From: an uncultured Pelagibacteraceae bacterium | Lineage (GTDB): Bacteria > Pseudomonadota > Alphaproteobacteria > Pelagibacterales > Pelagibacteraceae | Length of the DNA: 50,677 bases | NCBI GenBank assembly: GCA_902543405.1 | Contig: CACBYC010000009.1 | Location: forward strand, 1-50,677 | Direction of reading: 5' to 3' | Shown: piece by piece, positions 36,803 through 45,583 of the stretch | How positions within the stretch are numbered: the first letter of the stretch is position 1 | How the letters are laid out: the number at the start of each line of letters is the position of its first letter | The notes under the pieces: generated by a model | What the model saw: only the letters and a program-made list of their open reading frames with translations | Told to the model about the DNA's origin: nothing | The model's database searches: none | Made by a program: the position numbers and the translations under genes

Positions 36803-37375
36803 ATGAGAAAATCAATAACATCGATATCTTTTTTGATTTATATATTCTGTATTTTACCTTACTCTACTTCAATGGCTTATGAGGAATCTCAATATGATGT
36901 AGTATATAAATCTGAAATATACGAAGTGAGACATTATAAAGACCGTTTAGTTGTCGAGGTTGTAAGTAGAAATGATGATAGTAGTTTTAGAAAACTTTTT
37001 AAATATATCTCAGGTCAGAATAACAAATCTCAAGAAATTAAAATGACTGTGCCAGTAACACAGGGTGAGAAGGATAATGGATACTATATGCAATTTTATC
37101 TTCCATCAAAATTTACAAAAGAGAATGCGCCTATACCCACAAATTCAGATGTTAAAATCTCAACAATAGAAGAAGGTTTTTTTGCTGTAATAGAATATTC
37201 TGGAAGAGCCTCAGATAATAATTTCTTCAAACATAAGGAAATTCTTAATAAAAAACTCTTAGAGGATAAAGTAATCATTAAAGGACCTCCAATAAGAGCG
37301 ACCTATAATGGGCCTTTTACGCTTCCTATGATGAGACGCAACGAAGCTATGTTTAAAGTTGAGTGGAGTAAATAG
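36803..37375 (+). CDS. SOUL-family haem-binding protein, exported
   Basis: A 190-residue protein with a hydrophobic N-terminus (ISFLIYIFCILPYSTSMAY) that looks like a signal peptide. The mature part is a SOUL domain: YDVVYKSEIYEVRHY, FRKLFKYISGQN, KMTVPVTQG and PIRATYNGPFTLPMMRRNE. SOUL proteins bind haem or tetrapyrroles; a periplasmic haem-related role is plausible. A 70-bp gap follows with a GA-rich Shine-Dalgarno before the cupin gene. Confidence 0.85.
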   Translation: MRKSITSISFLIYIFCILPYSTSMAYEESQYDVVYKSEIYEVRHYKDRLVVEVVSRNDDSSFRKLFKYISGQNNKSQEIKMTVPVTQGEKDNGYYMQFYLPSKFTKENAPIPTNSDVKISTIEEGFFAVIEYSGRASDNNFFKHKEILNKKLLEDKVIIKGPPIRATYNGPFTLPMMRRNEAMFKVEWSK

Positions 37376-37445
37376 ATTACATTTTGCCATATATATTAAT
37401 TTCTATCGCCTGATAGTTTAACTTCATTAATCAGAAAGGTATTTT

Positions 37446-37847
37446 ATGAAAAAATTTTTTCTAATTTTATTTGTATCATTTGGTTTAAACAGCTCTGTTT
37501 TTGCTGATGGTCATGTAAAAAGAATTTTATCAACTAGTCAGACTGGTATGGGTAACGATATTGTTTATCCATCCGGAAAAGCAAAGATCACAGCTTTTGA
37601 ATTTACTGTGCCCGTAGGAGGTCCAGTAGTTCCGCATACTCACTCGTTCCCTGTTTTAATAATGATACAACAAGGAGAAATTGAACTTACTCAAGGTGGC
37701 AAAAGCTATGTATATAAAGCTGGAGATGCATTTATTGAAGATGTAGGTGTGGCTCATGAATCAAAAAATATTGGAGATGTTCCTGTAAAAGCAATTGTTG
37801 TTGCTATGGGAGTTGAAGGTCAAAAAATTATGACCCCTGTAAAATAG
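37446..37847 (+). CDS. Exported cupin-domain protein
   Basis: A 133-residue protein with signal peptide (MKKFFLILFVSFGLNSSVFA). The cupin metal site is visible as VPHTHSFPVLIMIQQGEIEL (HxH and later E) and VGVAHESKN (final His). It is a single small cupin barrel, too short and secreted for DddQ/DddK-type DMSP lyases, and no substrate is apparent. A strong hairpin follows the stop. Confidence 0.82.
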   Translation: MKKFFLILFVSFGLNSSVFADGHVKRILSTSQTGMGNDIVYPSGKAKITAFEFTVPVGGPVVPHTHSFPVLIMIQQGEIELTQGGKSYVYKAGDAFIEDVGVAHESKNIGDVPVKAIVVAMGVEGQKIMTPVK

Positions 37848-37856
37848 AAAGAAAAA

Positions 37857-37887
37857 ATATGGGGCAGTTATTTTAAATGCCCCATAT
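37857..37887. terminator. Bidirectional intrinsic terminator
   Basis: A perfect 10-bp stem, ATATGGGGCA / TGCCCCATAT, with an 11-nt loop. It has a run of A before it and T-rich sequence after it, so it can end the cupin transcript on the plus strand and the small-protein transcript on the minus strand. Confidence 0.8.
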
Positions 37888-37900
37888 CTCATTCTTTAAG

Positions 37901-38092
37901 CTATATTTTCTTACTCTCTTTTCTTAAGTGTCCTAATGTTTCCCCAGAATTTTTTCCTGATTTGATAACGTATCCACTTGTACCGTTGGCATTAGTTTCT
38001 ACGGTTTTCAAATTTCGAAACATTAATTGATTTAGCCTAGCGTTCTTTGAGCCTCGGCTAAACGAACTTAAAACTCTGTGCATTCTTTTCAT
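37901..38092 (-). CDS. Small basic protein with strong Shine-Dalgarno, unidentified
   Basis: A 63-residue, very basic protein (MKRMHRVLSSFSRGSKNARL at the start, LRKESKKI at the end). The start is preceded on the minus strand by AAGGAGAG with 4 nt to the ATG, the best ribosome-binding site in the window. A TTGAAA-N17-TAATTT promoter lies about 85 nt upstream of the start codon and a terminator follows. No family was recognised. The transcript also contains stem-forming repeats such as TTTAGCC/GGCTAAA, so a structured RNA is an alternative. Confidence 0.55.
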   Translation of the reverse strand: MKRMHRVLSSFSRGSKNARLNQLMFRNLKTVETNANGTSGYVIKSGKNSGETLGHLRKESKKI

Positions 38093-38176
38093 ACACTCTC
38101 CTTGTTTGTTTTTCCAAAACTCGCTTTTAACCGATGCGATATCGGCCTCTTTTTCACCATGAGATATGGTATTAAT

Positions 38177-38205
38177 AAATTATCTTTTACAAATAATATT
38201 TTCAA
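38177..38205 (-). promoter_or_regulatory. Promoter of the small basic-protein gene
   Basis: On the minus strand TTGAAA (38205-38200), a 17-nt spacer and TAATTT (38182-38177). The leader to the ATG at 38092 is about 80 nt and contains a small hairpin (CCGAT/ATCGG near 38131-38145). This lies in the 163-bp gap between two minus-strand genes. Confidence 0.5.
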
Positions 38206-38255
38206 TTAGATAACTTATTATTATGACCAAACTGGGTTTTAAAATTGTTTAATAC

Positions 38256-39407
38256 TTAGAGAATAACTAAGTCTGTCTTTTGATTACCTAATCTTTCATT
38301 TCCTTTTTCAGTAACAATGTAAGTCTCACCTAGATTCATAGCTAACTCATTTTTACTATCCATTAGAATCATGTGCATAAAGAAAACATTTCCTGGTTGG
38401 ATTACATAAGGATTGCCTGTGTAAAGCATTGGCCAATCCATCCAATTAGGGGAAAATGTTGCACCTAATGAATATCCACATGCATTCATCCGACAATCTT
38501 TATAACCTAAATTATCAAATATTTTTGCATGCATATCAAAAACCTCTCCAATTTTATTGCCAGGTTTTAATGTATTTTCACAATTTTTTAGTGCTTCTTC
38601 ACAAGCCTCATGCATTTCATAATGTTTGGGATTTGCTTTTCCAATCGGTATAGTTCTGAACATTGCAGAATGATAATGTCTATACGTACCTGCCCATTCA
38701 ATAGTTAGTTGATCTACATCATTAAGTATTTGTTTTTCTGATTGATATCTACATAGTAGTGCGTTTTTACCAGAACCTATTATAAATTCATTTGCAGGAT
38801 AGTCCCCACCTCCTTCAAAAATTACTCTATTCATTTCAGCAAGAATTTTACTTTCACTCACTCCCTTTTTAGCAAATTTCCAAACTTCATCTAAAGCTTT
38901 GTCGGCAAGGGTTGCTGCTTTCTTAACATAAACTATTTCTTCAGGAGATTTAATTACTCTGAGTTTTGTTATTAATTCAGATTTATCATATAAAGAACAA
39001 AATTTTTTTAATGATTTATTTAAATTAATTGCATTACGTCCGGTAAGTCCATAGGCCTCATACTCAATACCGATCTTTTTATCTTTTAAGTTAAGTTCGT
39101 TTAAGGTTTGCTTTAGATCTTCTGTGGGCTTGGAATCATCTTTATCAACCCAAATTTTTATATTTTCTATATTTGAAGTATTTTGCGCTTGTCTTAAATC
39201 AGGAGCTCTAGTTAATAATATTAAATTACCTTTTTGGTCTAATATTAAGGACTGAAAAAAAACATAACCAAATGTATCGTAACCAGTCAGCCAATACATA
39301 GACTCTTGTCTAAACATAACCAAGGCATCTATTTTTTCCTCTTTTAATTTAGTAATAACTTTATTTTTTCTACTTTTGAATTCTTCTGAGGAAAAATGAA
39401 GACCCAT
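38256..39407 (-). CDS. Creatinase-like M24 protein lacking metal ligands
   Basis: A 383-residue pita-bread-fold protein whose N-terminal part (RQESMYWLTGYDTFGY) and overall length fit the creatinase/prolidase family. The usual metal Asp pair is lost: E237 stands at the first Asp position and A248 (in HYHSAMFRT) at the second, and H345 replaces a Glu. Only the final E361 is kept. The segment CGYSLGATFSPNWMDWP resembles creatinase or ectoine-hydrolase-type members, which also work without metals or with changed ligands. Metal-independent C-N hydrolysis is thus more likely than peptidase action. Confidence 0.8.
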   Translation of the reverse strand: MGLHFSSEEFKSRKNKVITKLKEEKIDALVMFRQESMYWLTGYDTFGYVFFQSLILDQKGNLILLTRAPDLRQAQNTSNIENIKIWVDKDDSKPTEDLKQTLNELNLKDKKIGIEYEAYGLTGRNAINLNKSLKKFCSLYDKSELITKLRVIKSPEEIVYVKKAATLADKALDEVWKFAKKGVSESKILAEMNRVIFEGGGDYPANEFIIGSGKNALLCRYQSEKQILNDVDQLTIEWAGTYRHYHSAMFRTIPIGKANPKHYEMHEACEEALKNCENTLKPGNKIGEVFDMHAKIFDNLGYKDCRMNACGYSLGATFSPNWMDWPMLYTGNPYVIQPGNVFFMHMILMDSKNELAMNLGETYIVTEKGNERLGNQKTDLVIL

Positions 39408-40177
39408 TAATTGATAGTGGTTCTAACTGATCCGATTTTATTAACTTTGCCTATATATTCGCCCTTATTTTTTATTGGAACAACTCCTACCGTTGAGCCT
39501 GTGAACACGTAGAAATCTTTCTCTAATTTTACTTTTTCTTTCCTAATTTTATTTAAGACAAATTTTAGAGAATTAATAGGGTTTATATAAACAGTATTTG
39601 TATTACCTTTGATATTTAAACCCTTATTATTTTTTAAATTTGTTTTTAAATTATTTAAATTTAATTTTTTAAACTTCTTTTTTGGTCCCGTAATAAATTT
39701 AATATTTACTCCAAAATCACTGCATAAATCACCTAAAAACTTAATACCTTTTTTCCTCTGTCTAAAACCTACTACCTCAATACAAGGACCCATATGGGTT
39801 ATAAATTTTGTGACATTTTTTGGATTTAGCCTACCTTTGAAACCAAAAAAGGATTTTTTAATTATGTAATAAACTTCTACTTCAACACCTAGAGCATATT
39901 TATTAACCTTAACTTTACCTCCTGATTTAATAAGGTTTTTTTGAAATACTGTTGAATGGAAAGGTTCTTTTTCTTTTAACTTTTTTAACAGAGCAAAAAT
40001 AGTTCCACCTGCTTTAAATCCTATTTTGCTATCATTAATTTTACTTTCGCATAACATTCTTAATTTATGTGCAAGTTTAATATTTTTACAAAACTTCTCT
40101 GGTATTGGATTAATTAATTTATTTTTGTTGTAGGCATTAACTAATCTTTTTGAAACTGATTGGATATCATTTTTCAT
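39407..40177 (-). CDS. 2-keto-4-pentenoate hydratase / fumarylacetoacetate hydrolase-family protein
   Basis: A 256-residue protein of the MhpD group. KIGFKAGGTIFALLKKL is at the N-terminal side, GVEVEVYYII holds the acidic metal ligands, and the C-terminus FTGSTVGVVPIKNKGEYIGK matches the family's substrate loop. It likely hydrates or decarboxylates a 2-oxo acid. It overlaps the M24 protein by 1 nt, so the two may act in one degradative step series. The compound is unknown. Confidence 0.82.
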   Translation of the reverse strand: MKNDIQSVSKRLVNAYNKNKLINPIPEKFCKNIKLAHKLRMLCESKINDSKIGFKAGGTIFALLKKLKEKEPFHSTVFQKNLIKSGGKVKVNKYALGVEVEVYYIIKKSFFGFKGRLNPKNVTKFITHMGPCIEVVGFRQRKKGIKFLGDLCSDFGVNIKFITGPKKKFKKLNLNNLKTNLKNNKGLNIKGNTNTVYINPINSLKFVLNKIRKEKVKLEKDFYVFTGSTVGVVPIKNKGEYIGKVNKIGSVRTTIN

Positions 40178-40186
40178 ATTAATAGA

Positions 40187-40975
40187 TTATTGAATAACTG
40201 TCATTGGATCAAGTCTAGTTTGAAACCAATTAACTCTAAAGTCTAGATGAGGACCTGTTGATCTGCCAGTAGAACCTACTGTACCAATTATATCACCTTG
40301 TTTTATTAAGTCTCCAACGTCAACCATTACATTTTCTAAATGTGAATAGATTGTTGATATGCCATGGCCGTGATCCATTATGATTGTTCCACCAGTATAA
40401 TAAAGATCATTTTCAGCCATTGTAACAATTCCAGTTCCAGATGACTTTATTGGCGTTCCTTTTTTTGCAGCAATATCTATTCCATAGTGAGGCCATCTTG
40501 GTTTACCATTTAGAATTCTTTGACTTCCATAAACTCCACTAATTATTCCTTTAACAGGCATAATGAATTTATTGCTAAAATAATTTAAATCTGAATTTAT
40601 GGCTCTTGCTTCACCTATTTTTCCATTCTCTTTTTTTATTCTTTTGTATACAGACTCTGGGGGTGTTACTTTATTTTCAGGTAATCCATCTATTCTTTGA
40701 ATATTGTATTTTCTTTTAAATACACGTTTAGTGATTTTTTTAGTTTTACCATTTGAAATTTTTGTAATTAATATATCGTATTTTCTATCTCTATCTATAC
40801 CAAATACAAAGAAACCATTTTTGGATACTTTTATTTTTTTTTTATCAATTATAATTTTTGAACTTGGATCAGTTTTACCTAAAATATAATGTCCTTGAAT
40901 AAACTTACCAGTAAATTCAATCGCCAGAATGTTTGTTGGAAATAAAATTGCTATGATAAGCAATATTTTTTTCAT
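40187..40975 (-). CDS. M23-family peptidase, exported
   Basis: A 262-residue protein starting MKKILLIIAILFPTNILA, a signal peptide, so the ATG at 40975 is preferred over an upstream in-frame start. The LytM/peptidase M23 domain has HYGIDIAAKKGTPIKSS (Zn His and Asp), YSHLENVMVDVGD, and GRSTGPHLDFRVNW near the C-terminus. The last motif is HxD rather than HxH, as in a known proteobacterial subgroup. It probably cuts peptidoglycan cross-links. It overlaps the SDR gene by 1 nt. Confidence 0.85.
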   Translation of the reverse strand: MKKILLIIAILFPTNILAIEFTGKFIQGHYILGKTDPSSKIIIDKKKIKVSKNGFFVFGIDRDRKYDILITKISNGKTKKITKRVFKRKYNIQRIDGLPENKVTPPESVYKRIKKENGKIGEARAINSDLNYFSNKFIMPVKGIISGVYGSQRILNGKPRWPHYGIDIAAKKGTPIKSSGTGIVTMAENDLYYTGGTIIMDHGHGISTIYSHLENVMVDVGDLIKQGDIIGTVGSTGRSTGPHLDFRVNWFQTRLDPMTVIQ

Positions 40976-41733
40976 TATTTTGCGGTCCACCCACCGTCTA
41001 TTTTTATAGATGTTCCTGTTATCATTGCTGCAGCATCTGAAGCTAAAAAACAAACTGCAGTTGCTACATCACTCTCTTTTGCGGCTTTACCCATAGGAAT
41101 ATTTCCTAGTGCTAATTTTTTAAAATCTTTATTTTTAAAAAATTTTTTCACCATAGGTGTTTCAACAAAGGTTGGCGCTACGGTATTTACTCTTATATTT
41201 TTTGTGGCGAGCTCTACACCCATACCTTTAGTTAGTCCTTCAATACCAAATTTAGTCATATTATAAACGTTTCTACCAGACATACCTACATGACCAAGTT
41301 GCGATGACATGTTAATAATAGATCCACCTCTTTTCTTATTTTTTATCATCTTTTTTACAACTATTTGAGCAACATTAAATGCAGCTCTTAAATTTAAATC
41401 TATCAAATAATTTAAGCTTTCTTGTTTTACTTTATCAAACGGTTCTGGAATATTAGTCCCAGCATTGTTTACTAAAATATCTATTAGTTTTATTTTTTTT
41501 AATTTTTTACTTAAATCTTTGTAATCCATTACATCACAGTTTATTTTTATCAATTTACTTTTCACTTTTTTTATATCTTTTTCTAGTTTATCTAAATCCG
41601 AGGAAGTTCTGCTTAGTCCTATTATTGTTGCACCAGCCTCAGCCATTGCAATAGAACAAGCTCTTCCTAAGCCTTTACCAGCCCCTGTTATAAGAGCATA
41701 CTTATTTTTAAGATTAATTTTTTTTAAATACAT
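40975..41733 (-). CDS. Short-chain dehydrogenase/reductase
   Basis: A 252-residue classical SDR with TGAGKGLG near the N-terminus, NNAG in the middle, and an S...YNMTKFG active site. The C-terminus ends AAMITGTSIKIDGGWTAK. The substrate is unknown. Its stop overlaps the M23 start by 1 nt and the TerC gene precedes it directly on the minus strand. Confidence 0.9.
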   Translation of the reverse strand: MYLKKINLKNKYALITGAGKGLGRACSIAMAEAGATIIGLSRTSSDLDKLEKDIKKVKSKLIKINCDVMDYKDLSKKLKKIKLIDILVNNAGTNIPEPFDKVKQESLNYLIDLNLRAAFNVAQIVVKKMIKNKKRGGSIINMSSQLGHVGMSGRNVYNMTKFGIEGLTKGMGVELATKNIRVNTVAPTFVETPMVKKFFKNKDFKKLALGNIPMGKAAKESDVATAVCFLASDAAAMITGTSIKIDGGWTAK

Positions 41734-42309
41734 TTAAATAAAAAGTTTTAAATCTGTGTAAATTAGTTCAACTGCCACAAACAATATAGCAAATAAACCA
41801 ACCCATGCTATCCATTTATAATCTTTTATCCATTTGGAAATTAATGTTGCAGCTGTAGCCATCAAAATAATAGATAAAACAAGACCAAATATTAATAGAT
41901 AATAATGATCTTTGGCAGCACCAGCAACACCGAGCACATTGTCTAAACTCATCGTAAAGTCAGCTAGCAAAACGGTCCAAATTGCTTTCAACATTGATGA
42001 GTTATCAACTTTAATATTTTCCTCACTACCACCTGAATTCTTAATTACATCGACATAAAGTTTATAAACTATGTAAAGAAGCAACAGACCACCTATAAGT
42101 CTTAAACCTGTGATTTGTAAAAGATAAGCGGTTAAAAGTGTTAATAAAATTCTTAGTATTACTGCTCCACCAATGCCCCAAAAAATAATTTTTTTTCTTT
42201 GTTCTGGTGGAAACTTAGAGGCAACCATTCCAATGATAATGGCATTATCTCCAGCTAAAATTAAATCTATAAATATTATTTGAAAAAAAATTGTTATTTC
42301 TTCGGTCAT
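41734..42309 (-). CDS. TerC-family membrane protein
   Basis: A 191-residue protein with about 6-7 hydrophobic helices and the TerC/YjbE signatures DLILAGDNAIIIGMVASKFP and DFTMSLDNVLGVAGAAKDHY, each with the conserved D-N pair. Members are linked to metal ion (notably manganese) export into exported-protein folding or tellurite resistance. It overlaps the GMC gene by 4 nt. Confidence 0.88.
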   Translation of the reverse strand: MTEEITIFFQIIFIDLILAGDNAIIIGMVASKFPPEQRKKIIFWGIGGAVILRILLTLLTAYLLQITGLRLIGGLLLLYIVYKLYVDVIKNSGGSEENIKVDNSSMLKAIWTVLLADFTMSLDNVLGVAGAAKDHYYLLIFGLVLSIILMATAATLISKWIKDYKWIAWVGLFAILFVAVELIYTDLKLFI

Positions 42310-43907
42310 CTAGCATCTTCTATTATCATATCTGCTGCTTTTTCAGCAATCATAATAGTAGGTGCATTAGTATTTCCTGAGGTTATTGATGGCATGACAG
42401 ATGCATCAACAATTCTTAAATTTTCTAAGCCATGAGCGACTAATCGGTCAGATACAACTGCATTTTCGTCAGTCCCCATTCTACATGTGCTCACAGGATG
42501 AAAAATAGTACTACAAAATTTTCCAGCCTCTTTAGCCAATTCCTCATTATCCGTAATATGAATTCCAGGCCTATATTCTTCAGGCTCATATTCTTTATAA
42601 GCTTTTGAATTCATAACAATATTTCTTGTGATTTTTAATGCTTTACCTGCAATTTCTCTGTCTTCGTCTGTAGATAAGTAATTCATCTTAATTTCTGGAG
42701 ATACTCTTGTATCGGATGATTTTAATTTAATTGAACCTCTGCTAGTTGGTCTTACATTTGTGATGCTAGGAGTAAATGCTGTAAATTTATGAAGGGAGCC
42801 TTTGCCTAAGACATCTGTGCTAGCTGGAGATACATGGAATTGCAAATTAGGAGTTGCTAAATGATCATCACTTTTTACAAAGCCACATAAATAACTAGCC
42901 CCAACCGTTAGTGGTCCTTTTCTAAATAAGAAATATTTTAGTCCAGTCATAAGCTTTTTAGTCATACTATAATAGATATCATTTAAGCTTTCTAAATTTT
43001 TAACTTTATAAACTGGTCTTAACATTAAATGATCTGTTAAATTCATACCTACTCCAGGATGATCTTTAACTACATTTACATTATTTTTTTTTAAAAGTTC
43101 ACCTGGACCAATACCTGAAGCTTGAAGAATATGAGGTGAGCCTATAGTCCCAGAACTTAAAATTACCTCTTTATTTGCTTTAACAGTAATTACATTCTCA
43201 CCAATCCAATAATTCACTTTGTCTGCTTTTTTATTATCAAACTCAATGTTCTTAACATGAGCATTCGTAACAACTTTTAAATTTTTTCTTTTTTTAACTG
43301 GATTGAGATAGCCTACGGCAGTACTACATCTTAGACCATTTCTTACGGTAAAAGGAAAATAACCCATTCCTTCATTGTCACCATTATTAAAATCATCAGT
43401 TCTTTTGTGACCAAATTCTTCTGCTGCATCCATAAATAGATCGCACACTTTAAAAGTTCCTCTTATTTGCTGAACTGCCAAAGGACCACCAGATCCATGA
43501 AATTCATTTTCACCAAATTGAAAATCTTCAGATTTTTTAAAATAGGGAAGCACATCTTCCCATGACCAACCAACGTTACCAAGCTGTCTCCAATAATCAA
43601 AATCGTTCGATTGACCTCTAATATAAAGCATTCCATTTATTGAGGAACTTCCACCTAAAGTTTTACCTCTTGGGTAAACCATTTCTCTATTATCACAAAA
43701 CTCTTCTTTTTCCGTCTGAAAACACCAATCCGTTTTTGGGTTCAACATTGTTTTAAAATATCCACCTGGAATATGGATCCAAGGGTTTGTGTCTCTACTT
43801 CCAGCCTCGATCAATAAAACTTTATGATTTGGATTAGCGCTTAATCTATTTGCCAGTACACATCCAGCAGATCCAGCACCTAAAATAACATAATCAAAGT
43901 TTTCCAT
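42306..43907 (-). CDS. GMC-family oxidoreductase (choline dehydrogenase-like)
   Basis: A 533-residue FAD enzyme of the glucose-methanol-choline family. The ATG at 43907 begins MENFDYVILGAGSAGCVLA, the standard FAD motif; longer upstream starts run into the divergent gene and were rejected. YPRGKTLGGSSSINGMLYIR and FHPVSTCRMG (catalytic His) are family signatures. It resembles choline dehydrogenase, which would make betaine aldehyde, but many alcohol substrates are known. The role in betaine supply is inferred from context. Confidence 0.85.
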   Translation of the reverse strand: MENFDYVILGAGSAGCVLANRLSANPNHKVLLIEAGSRDTNPWIHIPGGYFKTMLNPKTDWCFQTEKEEFCDNREMVYPRGKTLGGSSSINGMLYIRGQSNDFDYWRQLGNVGWSWEDVLPYFKKSEDFQFGENEFHGSGGPLAVQQIRGTFKVCDLFMDAAEEFGHKRTDDFNNGDNEGMGYFPFTVRNGLRCSTAVGYLNPVKKRKNLKVVTNAHVKNIEFDNKKADKVNYWIGENVITVKANKEVILSSGTIGSPHILQASGIGPGELLKKNNVNVVKDHPGVGMNLTDHLMLRPVYKVKNLESLNDIYYSMTKKLMTGLKYFLFRKGPLTVGASYLCGFVKSDDHLATPNLQFHVSPASTDVLGKGSLHKFTAFTPSITNVRPTSRGSIKLKSSDTRVSPEIKMNYLSTDEDREIAGKALKITRNIVMNSKAYKEYEPEEYRPGIHITDNEELAKEAGKFCSTIFHPVSTCRMGTDENAVVSDRLVAHGLENLRIVDASVMPSITSGNTNAPTIMIAEKAADMIIEDAR

Positions 43908-43987
43908 AATATTTTTATAATTAAATTTTTTTAAAAATCTTTTAACATATACTTTATAAATTAAATAATAACATTGAGTAGTTATAT
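43908..43987. promoter_or_regulatory. Divergent intergenic region, GMC oxidoreductase / monooxygenase
   Basis: This 80-bp, very A+T-rich gap must hold two divergent promoters. TTAACA-N18-TAATAA on the plus strand is one candidate. Nothing palindromic that looks like a regulator site was seen. Confidence 0.4.
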
Positions 43988-45583
43988 ATGAAATATTTAG
44001 ACGCATTAATTATAGGTGCTGGATTTTCAGGACTATATCAACTTCATTGTTTGAGAGATAAATTAAAATTAAACACATTGGTCCTAGAAGAAGGAGATGA
44101 TCTAGGAGGTACATGGTACTGGAATAGATACCCAGGGGCGAGATGTGACTCAGAGAGTTTTACCTATGGTTTTACTTTTTCAAAAAAAATTTTTAAAAAC
44201 TGGACTTGGAAAGAAAGATATCCTAAACAAAAAGTAATTTTAAAATATCTCAAATATTTTTCGAAAGAATATAATCTTAAAAAAAACATAGTTTTTAAAC
44301 AAAAGGTAATATCTACACAATATTTTGAAAAAGAAAACTTATGGAAAGTAAAAACGAGCAATAAGAAAACTTATTTTGCAAAATATTTAATTTGTGCAGT
44401 TGGGTCCCTTTCCTCAATTAATTTACCTGCAATAAAAGGAATAAACCAATTTAAAGGTCAACTACACCACAGTGGAAGATGGCCCAAAAAAAATATTAAT
44501 TTTAAAAATAAAATTGTTGGACAGGTAGGAACAGGTTCTACTGGGATACAGATCGCACCTGAAATTGCCAAAAAAGCAAAAAAATTAGTTTTATTCCAAA
44601 GATCTCCGAATTTTAGTATTCCAGCAAGAAATAGAAAATTATCAAATACAAACATTAAAAACTATAAAAAAAATTTCAATAAATTAAGAAGTTTTTTAAA
44701 AAGAACACCAGGTGGCCATCCTTTTGAATTTCCAAAAAAATCTGCATTTGATTTTAACGAAGCTAGAAGAAATCAGATATATGAAAAATCTTGGCATTAT
44801 GGAACTTTATCCTTTAGAGCAACTTTTAATGACATAGTAAAAACCATCAAAGCAAATAAAACAGCAGTTAAATTTATTGAAAATAAAATATACTCAACAG
44901 TTAAAAATAGAGAGTATGCAAAGATCCTTACTAATTTTGATCACCCATTTACTGCTAAAAGACCAACCTTAAATACAAATTATTATGAGATGTTTAATAA
45001 AAAAAATGTCGAATTAGTTGATTTAAAAGAAAACCCAATAATAAAAATTACCAAAAGAGGAATAAAGACAAAAAAAAATGAATACACACTAGATAAAATT
45101 ATATTTGCAACAGGATTTGATGCTCTGACAGGTTCAATTGAAAAATTAAATATAACTGGGAAAAAGGGAATTAAATTGACTAAATATTGGAAAAGTGGAC
45201 CTAAAAGTTTTTTAGGACTTCTTGTTCCTAACTTTCCAAATATGTTTATAGTTAGTGGTCCAGGAAGTCCCTCAGTATTAACAAATGTACCAGTACAAAT
45301 AGAACAGCATGTTGAATGGATTACTAAATGTATTAAGTTTTTGGAGAATAATAAAAGACAAAGTATAGAAAGTACAAATGAAGCAGCAAAAAAATGGCAA
45401 AAAGAAATTATGAGCTCAGTTAAAAAAACATTATTTATGAAAGCAAAAAGCTCGTGGTATAAAGGCGACAATATACCTGGCAAGTCGAAGTCTTTTTTAC
45501 CTTATCCTGGTGGAATGCCAAAATATAGAAAAACTTGCCTAAAAGTTGAGAAGACTAATTATAAAGAATTAAAAATAATCTAA
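43988..45583 (+). CDS. Flavin-containing Baeyer-Villiger-type monooxygenase
   Basis: A 531-residue class B flavoprotein monooxygenase. The first Rossmann motif is GAGFSG (10-15), the second GTGSTG (181-186). The Baeyer-Villiger fingerprint FxGxxxHxxxW is present with F155, G157, H161 and W165. GGTWYWNRYPGARCDSES, KRPTLNTNYYEMFN and a late FATGFD are also typical. It should insert oxygen next to a ketone or oxidise a heteroatom using NADPH. The substrate is unknown. Confidence 0.88.
   Translation: MKYLDALIIGAGFSGLYQLHCLRDKLKLNTLVLEEGDDLGGTWYWNRYPGARCDSESFTYGFTFSKKIFKNWTWKERYPKQKVILKYLKYFSKEYNLKKNIVFKQKVISTQYFEKENLWKVKTSNKKTYFAKYLICAVGSLSSINLPAIKGINQFKGQLHHSGRWPKKNINFKNKIVGQVGTGSTGIQIAPEIAKKAKKLVLFQRSPNFSIPARNRKLSNTNIKNYKKNFNKLRSFLKRTPGGHPFEFPKKSAFDFNEARRNQIYEKSWHYGTLSFRATFNDIVKTIKANKTAVKFIENKIYSTVKNREYAKILTNFDHPFTAKRPTLNTNYYEMFNKKNVELVDLKENPIIKITKRGIKTKKNEYTLDKIIFATGFDALTGSIEKLNITGKKGIKLTKYWKSGPKSFLGLLVPNFPNMFIVSGPGSPSVLTNVPVQIEQHVEWITKCIKFLENNKRQSIESTNEAAKKWQKEIMSSVKKTLFMKAKSSWYKGDNIPGKSKSFLPYPGGMPKYRKTCLKVEKTNYKELKII

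Noticed and set aside
37446-37847. Cupin DMSP lyase (DddQ or DddK)
   Set aside because: The protein is secreted, only 133 residues, and lacks the additional conserved Tyr/Glu pattern expected of those lyases; only the generic cupin metal motif is seen.
43908-44006. Upstream in-frame extension of the GMC oxidoreductase to 44006
   Set aside because: It would overlap the start of the divergent monooxygenase and precede the FAD motif by 33 lysine/tyrosine-rich residues; the ATG at 43907 fits the family.
44983-45483. 166-residue open frame on the minus strand inside the monooxygenase gene
   Set aside because: It is a long antisense frame in a well-supported coding gene, without a recognisable domain or ribosome-binding site.
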